From Muribaculaceae bacterium (GTDB lineage Bacteria; Bacteroidota; Bacteroidia; Bacteroidales; Muribaculaceae), in NCBI GenBank assembly GCA_023663365.1, contig JAMPHP010000001.1:157382-221381 (forward strand): 64,000 bases of DNA, given 5' to 3'. Numbering within the stretch: position 1 is the stretch's first letter; each line of letters begins with the position of its first letter. The notes beneath the pieces are model-generated. The model made no database searches, was not told the origin of the DNA, and worked only from the letters and a program-made list of their open reading frames with translations. Positions 32,753-41,757 of the stretch are shown one piece after another. Both the position numbers and the translations under genes were made by a program.

Positions 32753-35700
32753 CGCTTATCGCCCTTTCGGCGGCAGCTCATGCGGTAGAGTATAGGCACG
32801 AGGTAGATGTTGAGAGCAGTTGAGCTGATGAGGCCGCCGAGAATCACGAGCGCCATCGGTGCCTGTATCTCATTGCCCGGAGCCTGGGCCTTCAGTGCCA
32901 GAGGGATGAGGGCGAAGGCCGATGTCAGCGCCGTCATGATGATAGGCAGCAGGCGGTCGGCCGAGCCGTGGGCTATGCGCTTGTCGAGGGCCTCACCTTC
33001 GTCGGCGAGGGCGTTGTAGCGGCTTATCAGCAGCATACCGTTGCGGGTGCTTATACCCATGAGCGAGATGAAACCGATGATGGCCGGGATGTTGAGCTCG
33101 CCACCGGCTGCGGCGAGCATCAGCACGCCGCCTATCATGGCAAGGGGCATGTTCACAAGGATTACGGCCGACTGCACCGCACTGCCGAACTCGCCGTAGA
33201 GCAGCATGAATATCAGCAGCAGCGCACCGGCCGAGGTCAGCAGCAGTGTGCGTGAGGCGGCACGTGAGTTCTCGAATTGGCCGCCGTATACTATATGGTA
33301 GCCTTCGGGCAGGTCGACGGTGTCGGCCACATGGCGGCGGAGCTCGTCGACGGTGCCTACGAGGTCGCGACCCTCCACATTGGCCGATACTATCAGGCGG
33401 CGCTCCACGCCCTCGCGGTTCACGGTGTTCGGACCCGAGCTCACGCTTATGTCGGCGATATCCTCGAGGGGCACAATGCCCGTGCGGGTGTTGACGGGCA
33501 GCAGGCCCACGTCGGCGATCGATGCGCGGTGCTCTTCGTCGAGCACCACCGAGAGGTCGTAGGCGAAGCCGTCCTCATATACCTCGCCCACCTTGCGTCC
33601 GCCAAGGGCGGTGGCTATGGTTGTGCCGAAGTCGCCGGGAGTCACGCCGTACTGCGCCAACAGCTCGCGGCGGGGCTTGATGATGAGCTGCGGTCGCTCC
33701 ACCTGCTGCTCTATGTTGACGTCGACGGCGCCTTCCACGCCCTCGGCTACCTCCTTCACGCGCCGGCCGAGGTCGAAGAGCATATTGAGGTCTGGGCCGA
33801 AAATCTTCACTGCAATCTGCGACTGCGCGCCCGAGAGCATGGCGTCGATGCGGTGCGATATGGGCTGACCTATCTCAATCACGACACCGGGTATGTGCGA
33901 CAGCCTGCGGCGGATGTCGGCGCTGACCTCGTGGCGCGAGCGCCCGTCGAGGCGGTAGGGTGCTTCGATTTCCGACACGTTCACCCCGAGCGAGTGCTCG
34001 TCGAGCTCGGCGCGGCCCGTCTTTCGTGCCACGGTGAGCACTTCGGGAGTGTCGAGGATTATGCGCTCTGCCTCACGGCCTATGCGGTCGCTCTCCTCGA
34101 GCGAGATGCCCGGCAGGGTGCTCACGTTGATGGTGAAGGAGCCTTCGTTGAACGGCGGCAGGAAGCCGCTGCCGAGGGTGCAGAACACGCCTGCGGCCAC
34201 GGCAAAGAGCACCGCCGTGCCTGCGAGCATCACCTTGGCGTGGCTCTGAGCCCACACCAGCGAGCGGCTGTAGGCGCTCTTGATGGCGCGCGTAAGCCTT
34301 GGCTCGCGGCTCAGCTTGGCATCGTCGGAGCCACGGGCAAGCATCAGCGAGCACAGCACGGGGGTCACCGTCAGGGCAACTATCGTGGATGCCGCCAGCG
34401 ACACCAGGAAGGCTATGCCCAGCGGGATGAGCATGCGCCCCTCCATGCCTTGCAGGAAGAAGAGCGGGGCGAAGGCCGCGGCGATGATGAGCGTGGAGTT
34501 GAAGATAGGCATACGCACCTCGGCCGAGGCGTGGAACACCACATCGAGCGTGGACCGGCGCTCGCCGGCGGGCAGCGAGCGGTTCTCGCGAAGCCGTTTG
34601 TACACATTCTCCACATCGACTATGGCATCGTCCACGAGGCAGCCGATGGCAATGGCGATGCCGCCGAGGCTCATGGTGTTGATGGTCTGGCCCATGGCGT
34701 TGAGGATGATCACCGACACGATAATCGACAGCGGCAGGGCAATCACCGATATGATGGTGGTGCGCACATTCATCAGGAAGATGAAGAGCACTAATATCAC
34801 GAAGAACGCGCCCTCGGCCAGTGAGCTCTGAAGGTTGCCTATGGCGCTGTCGATGAAGTCGCTTTGGCGGAAGATGTCGGTCGATACGCGCGTGCCTGCG
34901 GGCAGGCTGCCGCGCAGAGCCTCGAGCGTGCGGTCGATTTTTTCGCTGAGCTCACGGGTGCCTGCGCGGGGCTGCTTGGTCACCGTCAGGAGCACGGCGG
35001 GCTCAGCCTCCACCGATGCCACACCTATGCGGGGGAGCCGGCCTCCGGCCTCTATGGTGGCGATGTCGGCGAGGGTTACGGAGCCCCCGGCATCGGAGCG
35101 CACCACCGTCATGCCGAGCTCGTCGGTGTCGGTGGTGTTGAGGTCGGCTTTCACTATATATTCGTTGCCGTAGTCGTAGACCACGCCGCCGCCGGCATTG
35201 CTGTTGACGCCCTCGGTGGCGGCAAGCACGTCGGCCACGCTCACGCCGTAGGCCTGCATACGGTCGGGGTGCATCTTGATCTGGTACTCGGGTGCATCAC
35301 CGCCAATGACCGACACCTGCGATACTCCGCCCAGAGCCAGCAGGCGCGGGCGAAGTGTGCGCTCGGCCACGCGCCGCAGCTCGGCGGTGGAGCAGCTGTC
35401 GGAGCGCAGGCCTATGATCATCATCTCGCCCAAAATCGACGATTGCGGCCCCATGACGGGTGCCGACACGCCGGCGGGCAACTCCTCCATGGCCGCGTCG
35501 AGCTGCTCGGCTACAATCTGGCGGGCAAGGTAGATGTCGGTGTCCCAGTCGAACTCTACCCACACCACCGAGAAGCCCGCAGTGGAGCTTGAGCGCACGC
35601 GGCGCACACCGGTGGTGCCGTTCATGGCAGTCTCTATGGGGTAGCTCACCACCTGCTCCACCTCTTCGGCGGCGAAGCCGGGGGCTTCGGTCATGAGCAC

Positions 35701-35841
35701 CACGGTGGGAGCGTTGAGGTCGGGGAATATATCCACCTCCATCTTCATCAGGGTCACGGTACCGGCCACGAGGATGAGTGCCGTGACGATGAGCACGGCA
35801 AGGCGGTTGCGGAGCGATATAGATATTATCTTATTGAGCAT
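32749..35841 (-). CDS. RND efflux pump, heavy-metal (CusA/CzcA) type
   Basis: The product has 1030 residues and is an inner-membrane proton/metal antiporter. It has the usual two halves, each with a large periplasmic loop and helix bundle. The helix-4 motif of heavy-metal RND pumps is visible as LGGIAIAIGCLVDDAIVDVENVYKR. The N-terminus (MLNKIISISLRNRLAVLIVTALILVAGTV) and PVLCSLMLARG are typical. It is preceded by its periplasmic adaptor and followed by the GH18 gene. No outer-membrane TolC-type channel gene is present in the operon. Confidence 0.94.
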   Translation of the reverse strand: MLNKIISISLRNRLAVLIVTALILVAGTVTLMKMEVDIFPDLNAPTVVLMTEAPGFAAEEVEQVVSYPIETAMNGTTGVRRVRSSSTAGFSVVWVEFDWDTDIYLARQIVAEQLDAAMEELPAGVSAPVMGPQSSILGEMMIIGLRSDSCSTAELRRVAERTLRPRLLALGGVSQVSVIGGDAPEYQIKMHPDRMQAYGVSVADVLAATEGVNSNAGGGVVYDYGNEYIVKADLNTTDTDELGMTVVRSDAGGSVTLADIATIEAGGRLPRIGVASVEAEPAVLLTVTKQPRAGTRELSEKIDRTLEALRGSLPAGTRVSTDIFRQSDFIDSAIGNLQSSLAEGAFFVILVLFIFLMNVRTTIISVIALPLSIIVSVIILNAMGQTINTMSLGGIAIAIGCLVDDAIVDVENVYKRLRENRSLPAGERRSTLDVVFHASAEVRMPIFNSTLIIAAAFAPLFFLQGMEGRMLIPLGIAFLVSLAASTIVALTVTPVLCSLMLARGSDDAKLSREPRLTRAIKSAYSRSLVWAQSHAKVMLAGTAVLFAVAAGVFCTLGSGFLPPFNEGSFTINVSTLPGISLEESDRIGREAERIILDTPEVLTVARKTGRAELDEHSLGVNVSEIEAPYRLDGRSRHEVSADIRRRLSHIPGVVIEIGQPISHRIDAMLSGAQSQIAVKIFGPDLNMLFDLGRRVKEVAEGVEGAVDVNIEQQVERPQLIIKPRRELLAQYGVTPGDFGTTIATALGGRKVGEVYEDGFAYDLSVVLDEEHRASIADVGLLPVNTRTGIVPLEDIADISVSSGPNTVNREGVERRLIVSANVEGRDLVGTVDELRRHVADTVDLPEGYHIVYGGQFENSRAASRTLLLTSAGALLLIFMLLYGEFGSAVQSAVILVNMPLAMIGGVLMLAAAGGELNIPAIIGFISLMGISTRNGMLLISRYNALADEGEALDKRIAHGSADRLLPIIMTALTSAFALIPLALKAQAPGNEIQAPMALVILGGLISSTALNIYLVPILYRMSCRRKGDKR

Positions 35842-35871
35842 GAGGATTTCAGTTGATGATTATTTCAGGCT

Positions 35872-35924
35872 GGTCAGACTTGTCGGACCTGTCAGACTTG
35901 TCCGACAAGTCCGACTTGGTCCGA
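35872..35924. repeat. GACAAGTCCGA intergenic repeat
   Basis: Alternating TTGTCGGACC / TGTCAGACT / TCCGACAAGTCC units fill the gap between the adaptor stop (35928) and the pump start. A 22-nt stretch matches 21 of 22 positions of a segment inside the coding region at 51860-51898. Confidence 0.72.
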
Positions 35925-35927
35925 TGA

Positions 35928-37058
35928 TTAGTGGTTGTGTGAGTGGCCCTGGGGAGCTACTGCCGAAGTCTCGGCCAGGCGCACGGCAGCCATGCCCTCG
36001 GCCACCACCACATCGCCGGGCTTAAGACCGGAGGTGATTTCGGTGCGGAAGCCGTCGGTGTCGCCTATGCTCACGGGCATCTTCATGAAGTGACCGGGGC
36101 TCATGCACACATACACGTAGAAGCGCCCCTGCTGCTCCGACACGGCACCGGCGGGCACCGAGAGCACGCCCGGCCGCTCGGCACCGATGAGGTAGGCCGT
36201 GAAAGGTGTGCCGGCAGGAGCGCCCGCGCCCTGCACGGTGAAGTAGAGCGGGATATACGCACCCGTCGACGACGCATCGGCCGTGGGGTTTCCGCCTGTG
36301 CGACGGCCTCCGAGCTCACTCACTCGCACGCGACGGCCGCCGGCGAAGTCGGCCACCATATCGGTCAGCGAGGCGGCCTCGCCGTAGTAGCGCCGGGGGA
36401 GCTCCACGCGCAGCAATGATCCACGCCCGGCGGCAAGGGTGGCGATGGGGTCGCCGACAGCTACGTACTGCCCCTCCTTCACCAGCAGCGATGTGAGGGT
36501 GCCGGCTGTGGGTGCTGTGGCGCGGCTCGAGGCTGCGGCGGGGCTGTAGGCCGTGGTGGCGCGCTTGTAGGCAGCCTGTGCGGCGATGAGTTCGGCCTGA
36601 GTGGCAAGGCGCTCGGCGTAGAGGTCCTCCACGCGGTCGAGCTCGAGGCGGGCAGCCTCCACTTCGGCCTCGGCGGCGGCATTGGCATCGCCTCCACTGA
36701 GGCCACGGCTGTCGATGCGTGCCACGAGCGAGCCTTTGCCAACACGTGCACCCGCCTCAATGCCGGGGGCATACTTCACGATGCCTGCCGTGGGTGCGGC
36801 CACGATGGCATCGTCGGCACCGGCCTCCATCACGCGCCCGGCAGCGCGCACCACACTGTGGAAGGGCGCCGGAGTGAGCGTGTCGAGCTGCACGCCGAAG
36901 CGCCCGGCAGCGATGCTGTCGAGCGCTATCACGCCGGGGGCATGGTCATGATTGTCGGTGGCCTCCTCTTCGTCATGTGCATGGGGCTTGTGAGAGCAGG
37001 CCGATACCAGCGGGAGGGCTAAGCTGAGGGCAAGGATGAGTGGTATGTTGTGTCGCAT
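35928..37058 (-). CDS. RND periplasmic adaptor (membrane-fusion) lipoprotein with His-rich ends
   Basis: The product has 376 residues from the start at 37058, chosen because it opens with a signal peptide and lipobox (LPLVSAC). The longer in-frame ORF to 37211 runs into the terminase gene. After the cysteine lies a metal-binding-looking stretch (SHKPHAHDEEEATDNHDHAPG), and the C-terminus is also His-rich (GHSHNH). The HlyD/CusB-type core has barrel-sandwich halves (IVAAPTAGIVKYAPGIEAGARVG and later TAGTLTSLLVKEGQYVAVGD) and an Ala-rich helical hairpin. It links the inner-membrane pump to an outer-membrane channel. A TATTTTTG -7 box lies at 37084-37091. Confidence 0.9.
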   Translation of the reverse strand: MRHNIPLILALSLALPLVSACSHKPHAHDEEEATDNHDHAPGVIALDSIAAGRFGVQLDTLTPAPFHSVVRAAGRVMEAGADDAIVAAPTAGIVKYAPGIEAGARVGKGSLVARIDSRGLSGGDANAAAEAEVEAARLELDRVEDLYAERLATQAELIAAQAAYKRATTAYSPAAASSRATAPTAGTLTSLLVKEGQYVAVGDPIATLAAGRGSLLRVELPRRYYGEAASLTDMVADFAGGRRVRVSELGGRRTGGNPTADASSTGAYIPLYFTVQGAGAPAGTPFTAYLIGAERPGVLSVPAGAVSEQQGRFYVYVCMSPGHFMKMPVSIGDTDGFRTEITSGLKPGDVVVAEGMAAVRLAETSAVAPQGHSHNH

Positions 37059-37134
37059 TTCTACGGTCTGTGAAAGTTTTTTGCAAAAATAGCAAAACCT
37101 GCACATCCTCATCTTGCATAATTCGGGGAATGAG

Positions 37135-38970
37135 CTACCATTGTGGCCGCTGGGTGTAGCCCTGTGGCGGTGGAGGTGGCAAGGGGTTGGAGCGGAGCAC
37201 ATGCAGGGCAATGGCGCGGGTCATCAGGATGTCGTCGTGCTTGCCTTGCTTGGCGGCGTAGCTGCCGTTGGGTGCCTGCTCGTAGGTGAGCAGCTCGTTG
37301 CAGGCCTCGGGGTCGCGCTCCACGTAGGCACCCTCGCGCACGGCCTCGATGAGCCCGGCTATGATCATGGCCTTGGTGGAGCGGTTGGTGTGGAAGCCCA
37401 CGCGGCGGCTCACCGTGCGGGTGAGCACGTCGAAGCTCTCGCGCATATACACATTGGAGTATGCCTCGGCGATGCGGTTGAGTACGAAGAGGTTGGAGTC
37501 GCCGCCGCCATATTCGCCCGTCTCGAAGGTGTTGCTCTCTATCACCAGCAGGGCCCCCGAATAGTAGCGCGCCACGGCCACGCACTTGGCCGCCAGCAGG
37601 TCGTGGTCGATGTGCCCTCGCCACTGGGCCACCACGCGCGGGTGCTCGCAATCCTCGAGTACGGCAATCACCGACCAGTCGGCACCTGCCGAGCGTCCGC
37701 CCACGTCGACGGCCACCACATAGCGTCCGTCGCGCCGCGGACTCTCCCACATCTTCATGCCGCCGCCGGCATCGTCGGTGAAGGTGCTGCCGGAGGCATC
37801 GATGTCGCCCGTGCGCGGCATGATTTCGCAGCCCTTGCGCAGGCGCTCCACTGCCGCCGCCGAGAATACCACACCCTTTGCCGAGCTGAAGGCGAGGATG
37901 TCGTCGCCGGGATACTCCGCATCGAAGCCCTCGCCGCCCTCGAACTCGCGCAGCTTGCGGCGGCGCCACCGCAGGTTCTCCGACGTGCAGCCGTGCTCCC
38001 ACAGCCAGTGCTCGTCGGCATCCATCGAGGCGAGCACGGCCTCGGCATCGCTGCCTGCCAGGCGGTAGAAATCAATCTCCTGCCAGGGCACGAACACTGC
38101 ATGTTTGTCGCCGGCACCGGCCTTGCAGCGCACCCACTCCGAGTGGAAGAAATCGCCCACGCCGCGTGCCGTCGACTCTATGGCGATGAAGGTGTAGGGC
38201 AGCAGCGACACCGAGCCGCACACCGCCTGCACCACAGCGCGGGGCGAGCGGCTGGCCGACGACGGCCAGAAAGCCGTCTCGCTCAGGTGAGCCATGGCAT
38301 AGTCGGAGCCGCGCACGCTGTCGGGCTTCTCGGCAGTGCCGAGGGTCACGCGGCAGCCACGGCCGGCTATTGTGCGCACATTGGTGCTACGCTCGTAGGG
38401 CTTGAACGCCGGCGCCTCGTCGCCCTCCCACAGCTCGGGCGGGTAGGCGGCGAGCATCTTGGAGTACATGCCGCGGATTACCGCCGACGTATCCTTCACG
38501 TGGGCGCATATCACGGAGTTCCAGTTGGTGCGATGCACCGTCTGAATCCACGCCATATACATCTGCACCAGAGTGGAACCGCCCCACTGGCGCGCTTTGA
38601 GCAGGATGAGGCGGATGGGCTCTCCGGCAAGGCGGTCGGCCTCGAGCACCCCGAGCACACGGCGCTGAGGAGCGTTGAGGGTGAAGGCAACATCGCCGCT
38701 GCGCTCCTTGTGCTTCACCATCACGCAGCTAAAAGCCCAGTACTCGAAGTCGTGCCTGCAGCGCAGCCTGCGCCATGCCACAGCGTCGGTGCAGGCTGCC
38801 TTGTAGGCCGGGTCGGCCACCATGCTCTCAGGCACCATGGCGTAGGGTAGTCCCTCGACGGGAGTTGCTACCTCGCGCCTGTCGCCACCGCAGCCGCTGC
38901 CGGTGGCGGGGTCGTAGGGCTCGGAGGCCATGAAGCTACGAAGGCGGTCGATCATCAGGAGGCTGTCCAT
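37135..38970 (-). CDS. Phage-type terminase large subunit, orphan
   Basis: The product has 611 residues. The packaging ATPase domain has a Walker A variant at about 125-133 (KARQWGGST) and a Walker B/acidic segment near 222-232 (SDYAMAHLSETAF). The RNase-H-like nuclease domain begins with D423 and D432 (VAVDVGGRSAGADWSVIAVLE), continues with VIESNTFE and ends with a metal-binding KHDDILMTRAIALH near 585. All motor and nuclease motifs appear intact. No portal, capsid, protease or integrase gene is nearby. It follows an 829-residue protein gene by 5 nt. Base composition matches the surrounding chromosome. Confidence 0.88.
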   Translation of the reverse strand: MDSLLMIDRLRSFMASEPYDPATGSGCGGDRREVATPVEGLPYAMVPESMVADPAYKAACTDAVAWRRLRCRHDFEYWAFSCVMVKHKERSGDVAFTLNAPQRRVLGVLEADRLAGEPIRLILLKARQWGGSTLVQMYMAWIQTVHRTNWNSVICAHVKDTSAVIRGMYSKMLAAYPPELWEGDEAPAFKPYERSTNVRTIAGRGCRVTLGTAEKPDSVRGSDYAMAHLSETAFWPSSASRSPRAVVQAVCGSVSLLPYTFIAIESTARGVGDFFHSEWVRCKAGAGDKHAVFVPWQEIDFYRLAGSDAEAVLASMDADEHWLWEHGCTSENLRWRRRKLREFEGGEGFDAEYPGDDILAFSSAKGVVFSAAAVERLRKGCEIMPRTGDIDASGSTFTDDAGGGMKMWESPRRDGRYVVAVDVGGRSAGADWSVIAVLEDCEHPRVVAQWRGHIDHDLLAAKCVAVARYYSGALLVIESNTFETGEYGGGDSNLFVLNRIAEAYSNVYMRESFDVLTRTVSRRVGFHTNRSTKAMIIAGLIEAVREGAYVERDPEACNELLTYEQAPNGSYAAKQGKHDDILMTRAIALHVLRSNPLPPPPPQGYTQRPQW

Positions 38971-38975
38971 GGCGC

Positions 38976-41465
38976 TCAGGTGTAGCTCAGTTCAATACTG
39001 TCGAACACCGCGCCTGCGCTCACACGCCCCTCGAGCTGCAGATGCAGTGCCTGCGCCGGGCGGCAGATCAGAGCCATAGGCAGCGGGCTTCGGCAGTCGC
39101 CCTCTATCCTTACTCCGCACAGCGGCCACGGATTGCCGCCGGCGCTGTCGCAGCCTTCGGCGCTGAGCCGCAGGAAGGCATCGTCGGCACGCATACACAG
39201 CCTCAGCGACTTGGCGCAGACCGTGCCCGATGGCCTCGGGCGCACAAGGGCATCGATTTCAATATCGACCTTGCCGCCGTAGCCTTCGTCGCGGAAAAGC
39301 GCCGCAATGCCGTCGGCCACCTCGCCGAAAGCCTCGCCGCCGATGTGGCGCACTGCCAGTGCCGTGACCTCGGTGCGCAGGTAGCGGCGCCGGTCCATGT
39401 CGCGGCAGAATACGTCGGCACCCCCGCCGATGATGTAGGCCGAGAGCTCGCCCGCGGTGCTGTCGTAGGCCAGTGCCGTGTAGCCGTGGGCGGGTGCGAA
39501 GAGCTTCATCCGGCCGTTGCTGCCTATGCGGAAGAGCTCGGGGCCGTCGATGCTCCTGTTGCCGGCGAGGATGAATACATCGCCGTCATCGCCGCTGCAA
39601 AGGGCGCTCGAAGAGCTTACCGACAGTGCCGATATGCGCCTCACCGACAGCTTGCGCCGCCCCTCGCCGGCTGCGATGGAGTAGACACCGCCCTCGCCGG
39701 CGGCAAGGAAGCGGCAGCGACCGAACTCCCACGACTGCTCGCTGCCCGTGCGTGTGAGCAGTGCCTTGAGCTCGCCGCCGGGCATGGTGTAGGCATCGAT
39801 GGCAAGCGGGTCGGTCGAGGGGGCAAGGGCAAGCACGTCGGGCATGGCCACGGCAGCCTTGCCGACGGGTGTCGCCGGAGCTTCGCCCTCGGCCATGGGG
39901 CGCGGCGTGGTGCTGTCGGCGGCATATACGGAGTTGAGGCCGCTGCTGTCGGGGCTGAGCGCTGCCGTGAAGTGGCGGATGAAGCCTGCGCAGCTCACCG
40001 TGATGCTGATTTCGCGGGCGTCGGGCGAAGGGTAGGAGAGCAGCGGATTGAGCGAGAGCGGTGCCCCGGTGCTGTGGCTCTCGCTCAGGCTCACGCCACT
40101 GCCGTCGGCGAAGCGCACCACCGTGCGGCCCTGCCAGGCCCTCTGCTCAGTCGTGGCGGCCATCGCTGCCGCGGAGTAGCCTTTGAATGGATGCACGGTG
40201 ATACCGGCCCAGGCCGTGGTCGATGCCTCCGAGGCCACGGTGGCGGCGCTGAAGCTGTGCGGTCGGCGAAGCAGTGCTTCGGTGCGCGTACGCCTTGCCA
40301 CAGCCTTGGAAAGTGCCGCTTGCAGAGAGGTGGATACCGCCGCTGCATCGGCCGAGGGCGCGATGTCGATGGCCTCGCTGTGTGCGTCCGCCCCGAAAGG
40401 ATTCGTAATTACGGCCACGAGCTCCTCTATGGCATCCATGCGGGCGGCGGCACGCAGCAGCACGCGCCTGATGTGCCCCTTCAGGTTGTCGCCGAGGCCT
40501 CGTCCGCTGCCCGGCATCGTGGCCATGATGAAAGGCGACTGCGCCGAGCTGCCGCGCATGGTGCCGAGCTCAATGGGAGCTCCGGGCAGGTAGGGGTGGA
40601 AGAGCGAGCTCATGTATATCTCGCACGTGGCCACCTCGGCGGCGCGCCCTGCCGCGCTGTGGAATGTTGCCTGCATCGTCCACGTATGCGCCGAGAGCGT
40701 GTAGGGCTGCACTGTCTGGCGGTCGGTGGTATACAGGGCTATGCCCTCGGAGCATTGCGCTCCGGTGCTGTGTGCCAGCAGCACCGGAGCCGATGTGAAT
40801 AGCACTCGCCCCGATGCGTCGAGAAGCCTGTAGCGCGCCAGGGCGGGCTGTATGGCAAGACCCGCCTCCGACGCTTCGCCGCACAGCGTGAGGTAGGCGC
40901 GGGTGAGATCGCCGCTCACGCCCTCGGCATCGCGTGTATCGAGCCGCGAGGCACCGTCGTAGGCGCGGCTCAGCTTGCGGGCGCCCATCGAGGCCTGCAG
41001 CGGCCCGGCATCTTTGGCGGAGAGCTGCACAGGCGGGAAGTCGTTCTCGAGGCTCTGTACGGCGATAAGGTTGCCCTGCAGCGACAGCTTCACAGGGCCG
41101 CTCTGAGTCATCACAAGGGCGCTGTCGGAGCCCTGTGCCAGCGCGCAGTGCGCCTCCGCCGGCAGTGCCGAGGTGAAGCGCACCGGGCTGATGGCGCTGA
41201 TTTTGGCGTCGACGATGGCTATGTCGCGCCCGCGGCTGCACACTATGCTGCTGCGGCCGTTGCGCACAATGGAGCAGAGCGGAGTGTAGGGGCCTCCGAG
41301 GCTGTAGCGGTCGGTGCCTCCCACGGCGCGCAGCTGTGTGCCGAAGGGGCCTTGCCCCGGCCGAAGATTGATGAGGGTGCGGCAGCGCACCCTGATGTCA
41401 TCGGCTCCGCCGCTGCGGGGCATCAATGGCGCACGGAGCTCGAAAACTTGCAGTTTTTTCTTCAT
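38976..41465 (-). CDS. Large beta-rich protein of unknown function, terminase partner
   Basis: The product has 829 residues, with no signal peptide or membrane segment. The sequence is a long run of short hydrophobic strands with glycine turns (CSIVRNGRSSIVCSRGRD, ALVMTQSGPVKLSLQG, GGVYSIAAGEGRRKLSVRR, GDVFILAGNRSIDGPELFRIG), suggesting beta-propeller or tail-hub-like architecture. The opening (INLRPGQGPFGTQLRAVGGTDRY) is reminiscent of tail-accessory/stabilisation proteins of podophages, but I could not confirm a family. It precedes and is co-transcribed with the terminase gene. A TAATTTTG -7 box lies at 41500-41507 on the minus strand. Confidence 0.65.
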   Translation of the reverse strand: MKKKLQVFELRAPLMPRSGGADDIRVRCRTLINLRPGQGPFGTQLRAVGGTDRYSLGGPYTPLCSIVRNGRSSIVCSRGRDIAIVDAKISAISPVRFTSALPAEAHCALAQGSDSALVMTQSGPVKLSLQGNLIAVQSLENDFPPVQLSAKDAGPLQASMGARKLSRAYDGASRLDTRDAEGVSGDLTRAYLTLCGEASEAGLAIQPALARYRLLDASGRVLFTSAPVLLAHSTGAQCSEGIALYTTDRQTVQPYTLSAHTWTMQATFHSAAGRAAEVATCEIYMSSLFHPYLPGAPIELGTMRGSSAQSPFIMATMPGSGRGLGDNLKGHIRRVLLRAAARMDAIEELVAVITNPFGADAHSEAIDIAPSADAAAVSTSLQAALSKAVARRTRTEALLRRPHSFSAATVASEASTTAWAGITVHPFKGYSAAAMAATTEQRAWQGRTVVRFADGSGVSLSESHSTGAPLSLNPLLSYPSPDAREISITVSCAGFIRHFTAALSPDSSGLNSVYAADSTTPRPMAEGEAPATPVGKAAVAMPDVLALAPSTDPLAIDAYTMPGGELKALLTRTGSEQSWEFGRCRFLAAGEGGVYSIAAGEGRRKLSVRRISALSVSSSSALCSGDDGDVFILAGNRSIDGPELFRIGSNGRMKLFAPAHGYTALAYDSTAGELSAYIIGGGADVFCRDMDRRRYLRTEVTALAVRHIGGEAFGEVADGIAALFRDEGYGGKVDIEIDALVRPRPSGTVCAKSLRLCMRADDAFLRLSAEGCDSAGGNPWPLCGVRIEGDCRSPLPMALICRPAQALHLQLEGRVSAGAVFDSIELSYT

Positions 41466-41659
41466 AATGGCAGATTTTAAATGTTTTAGTACTTTGCGGC
41501 AAAATTATCGCCGCAAAGCCGAGCTTTGTGCTGATATTTTTCGCCGCCGGGGAAATTCCCCTTGAATTTTTCTGCTGTGTTTTACACTTGTTAAACCTTG
41601 CTTTATGAACTTTTAATCTTTGTTAACAAATCGGGGGGGGTAATTTGTGCAATAAAGTT

Positions 41660-41667
41660 TAATTTTG
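41660..41667 (+). promoter_or_regulatory. -7 element before the eight-gene secreted-protein locus
   Basis: TAATTTTG lies about 90 nt before the first gene. There is no good TTTG at -33 (a G run lies there), so an activator may be needed. The rest of 41466-41757 contains no gene that I can see. Confidence 0.5.
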
Positions 41668-41757
41668 CAGGCGAAAGCTCATCTTTTGTATATATCTATG
41701 CCTTGATGCAGCATCACCAAGCCTATTCTAATTCCGAATAATAATACCAATTGAGAT

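Noticed and set aside
33277..34794. 505-residue plus-strand ORF
   Set aside because: Antisense to the RND pump, which is fully conserved on the other strand.
37058..37211. Longer start for the RND adaptor
   Set aside because: The extension overlaps the terminase 3' end and hides the signal peptide that begins at 37058.
37114..38850. 578-residue plus-strand ORF
   Set aside because: Antisense shadow of the terminase gene; no signal peptide, domain or promoter.
39042..40802. 586-residue plus-strand ORF
   Set aside because: Antisense shadow of the 829-residue gene with His/Ala/Gly-rich composition.
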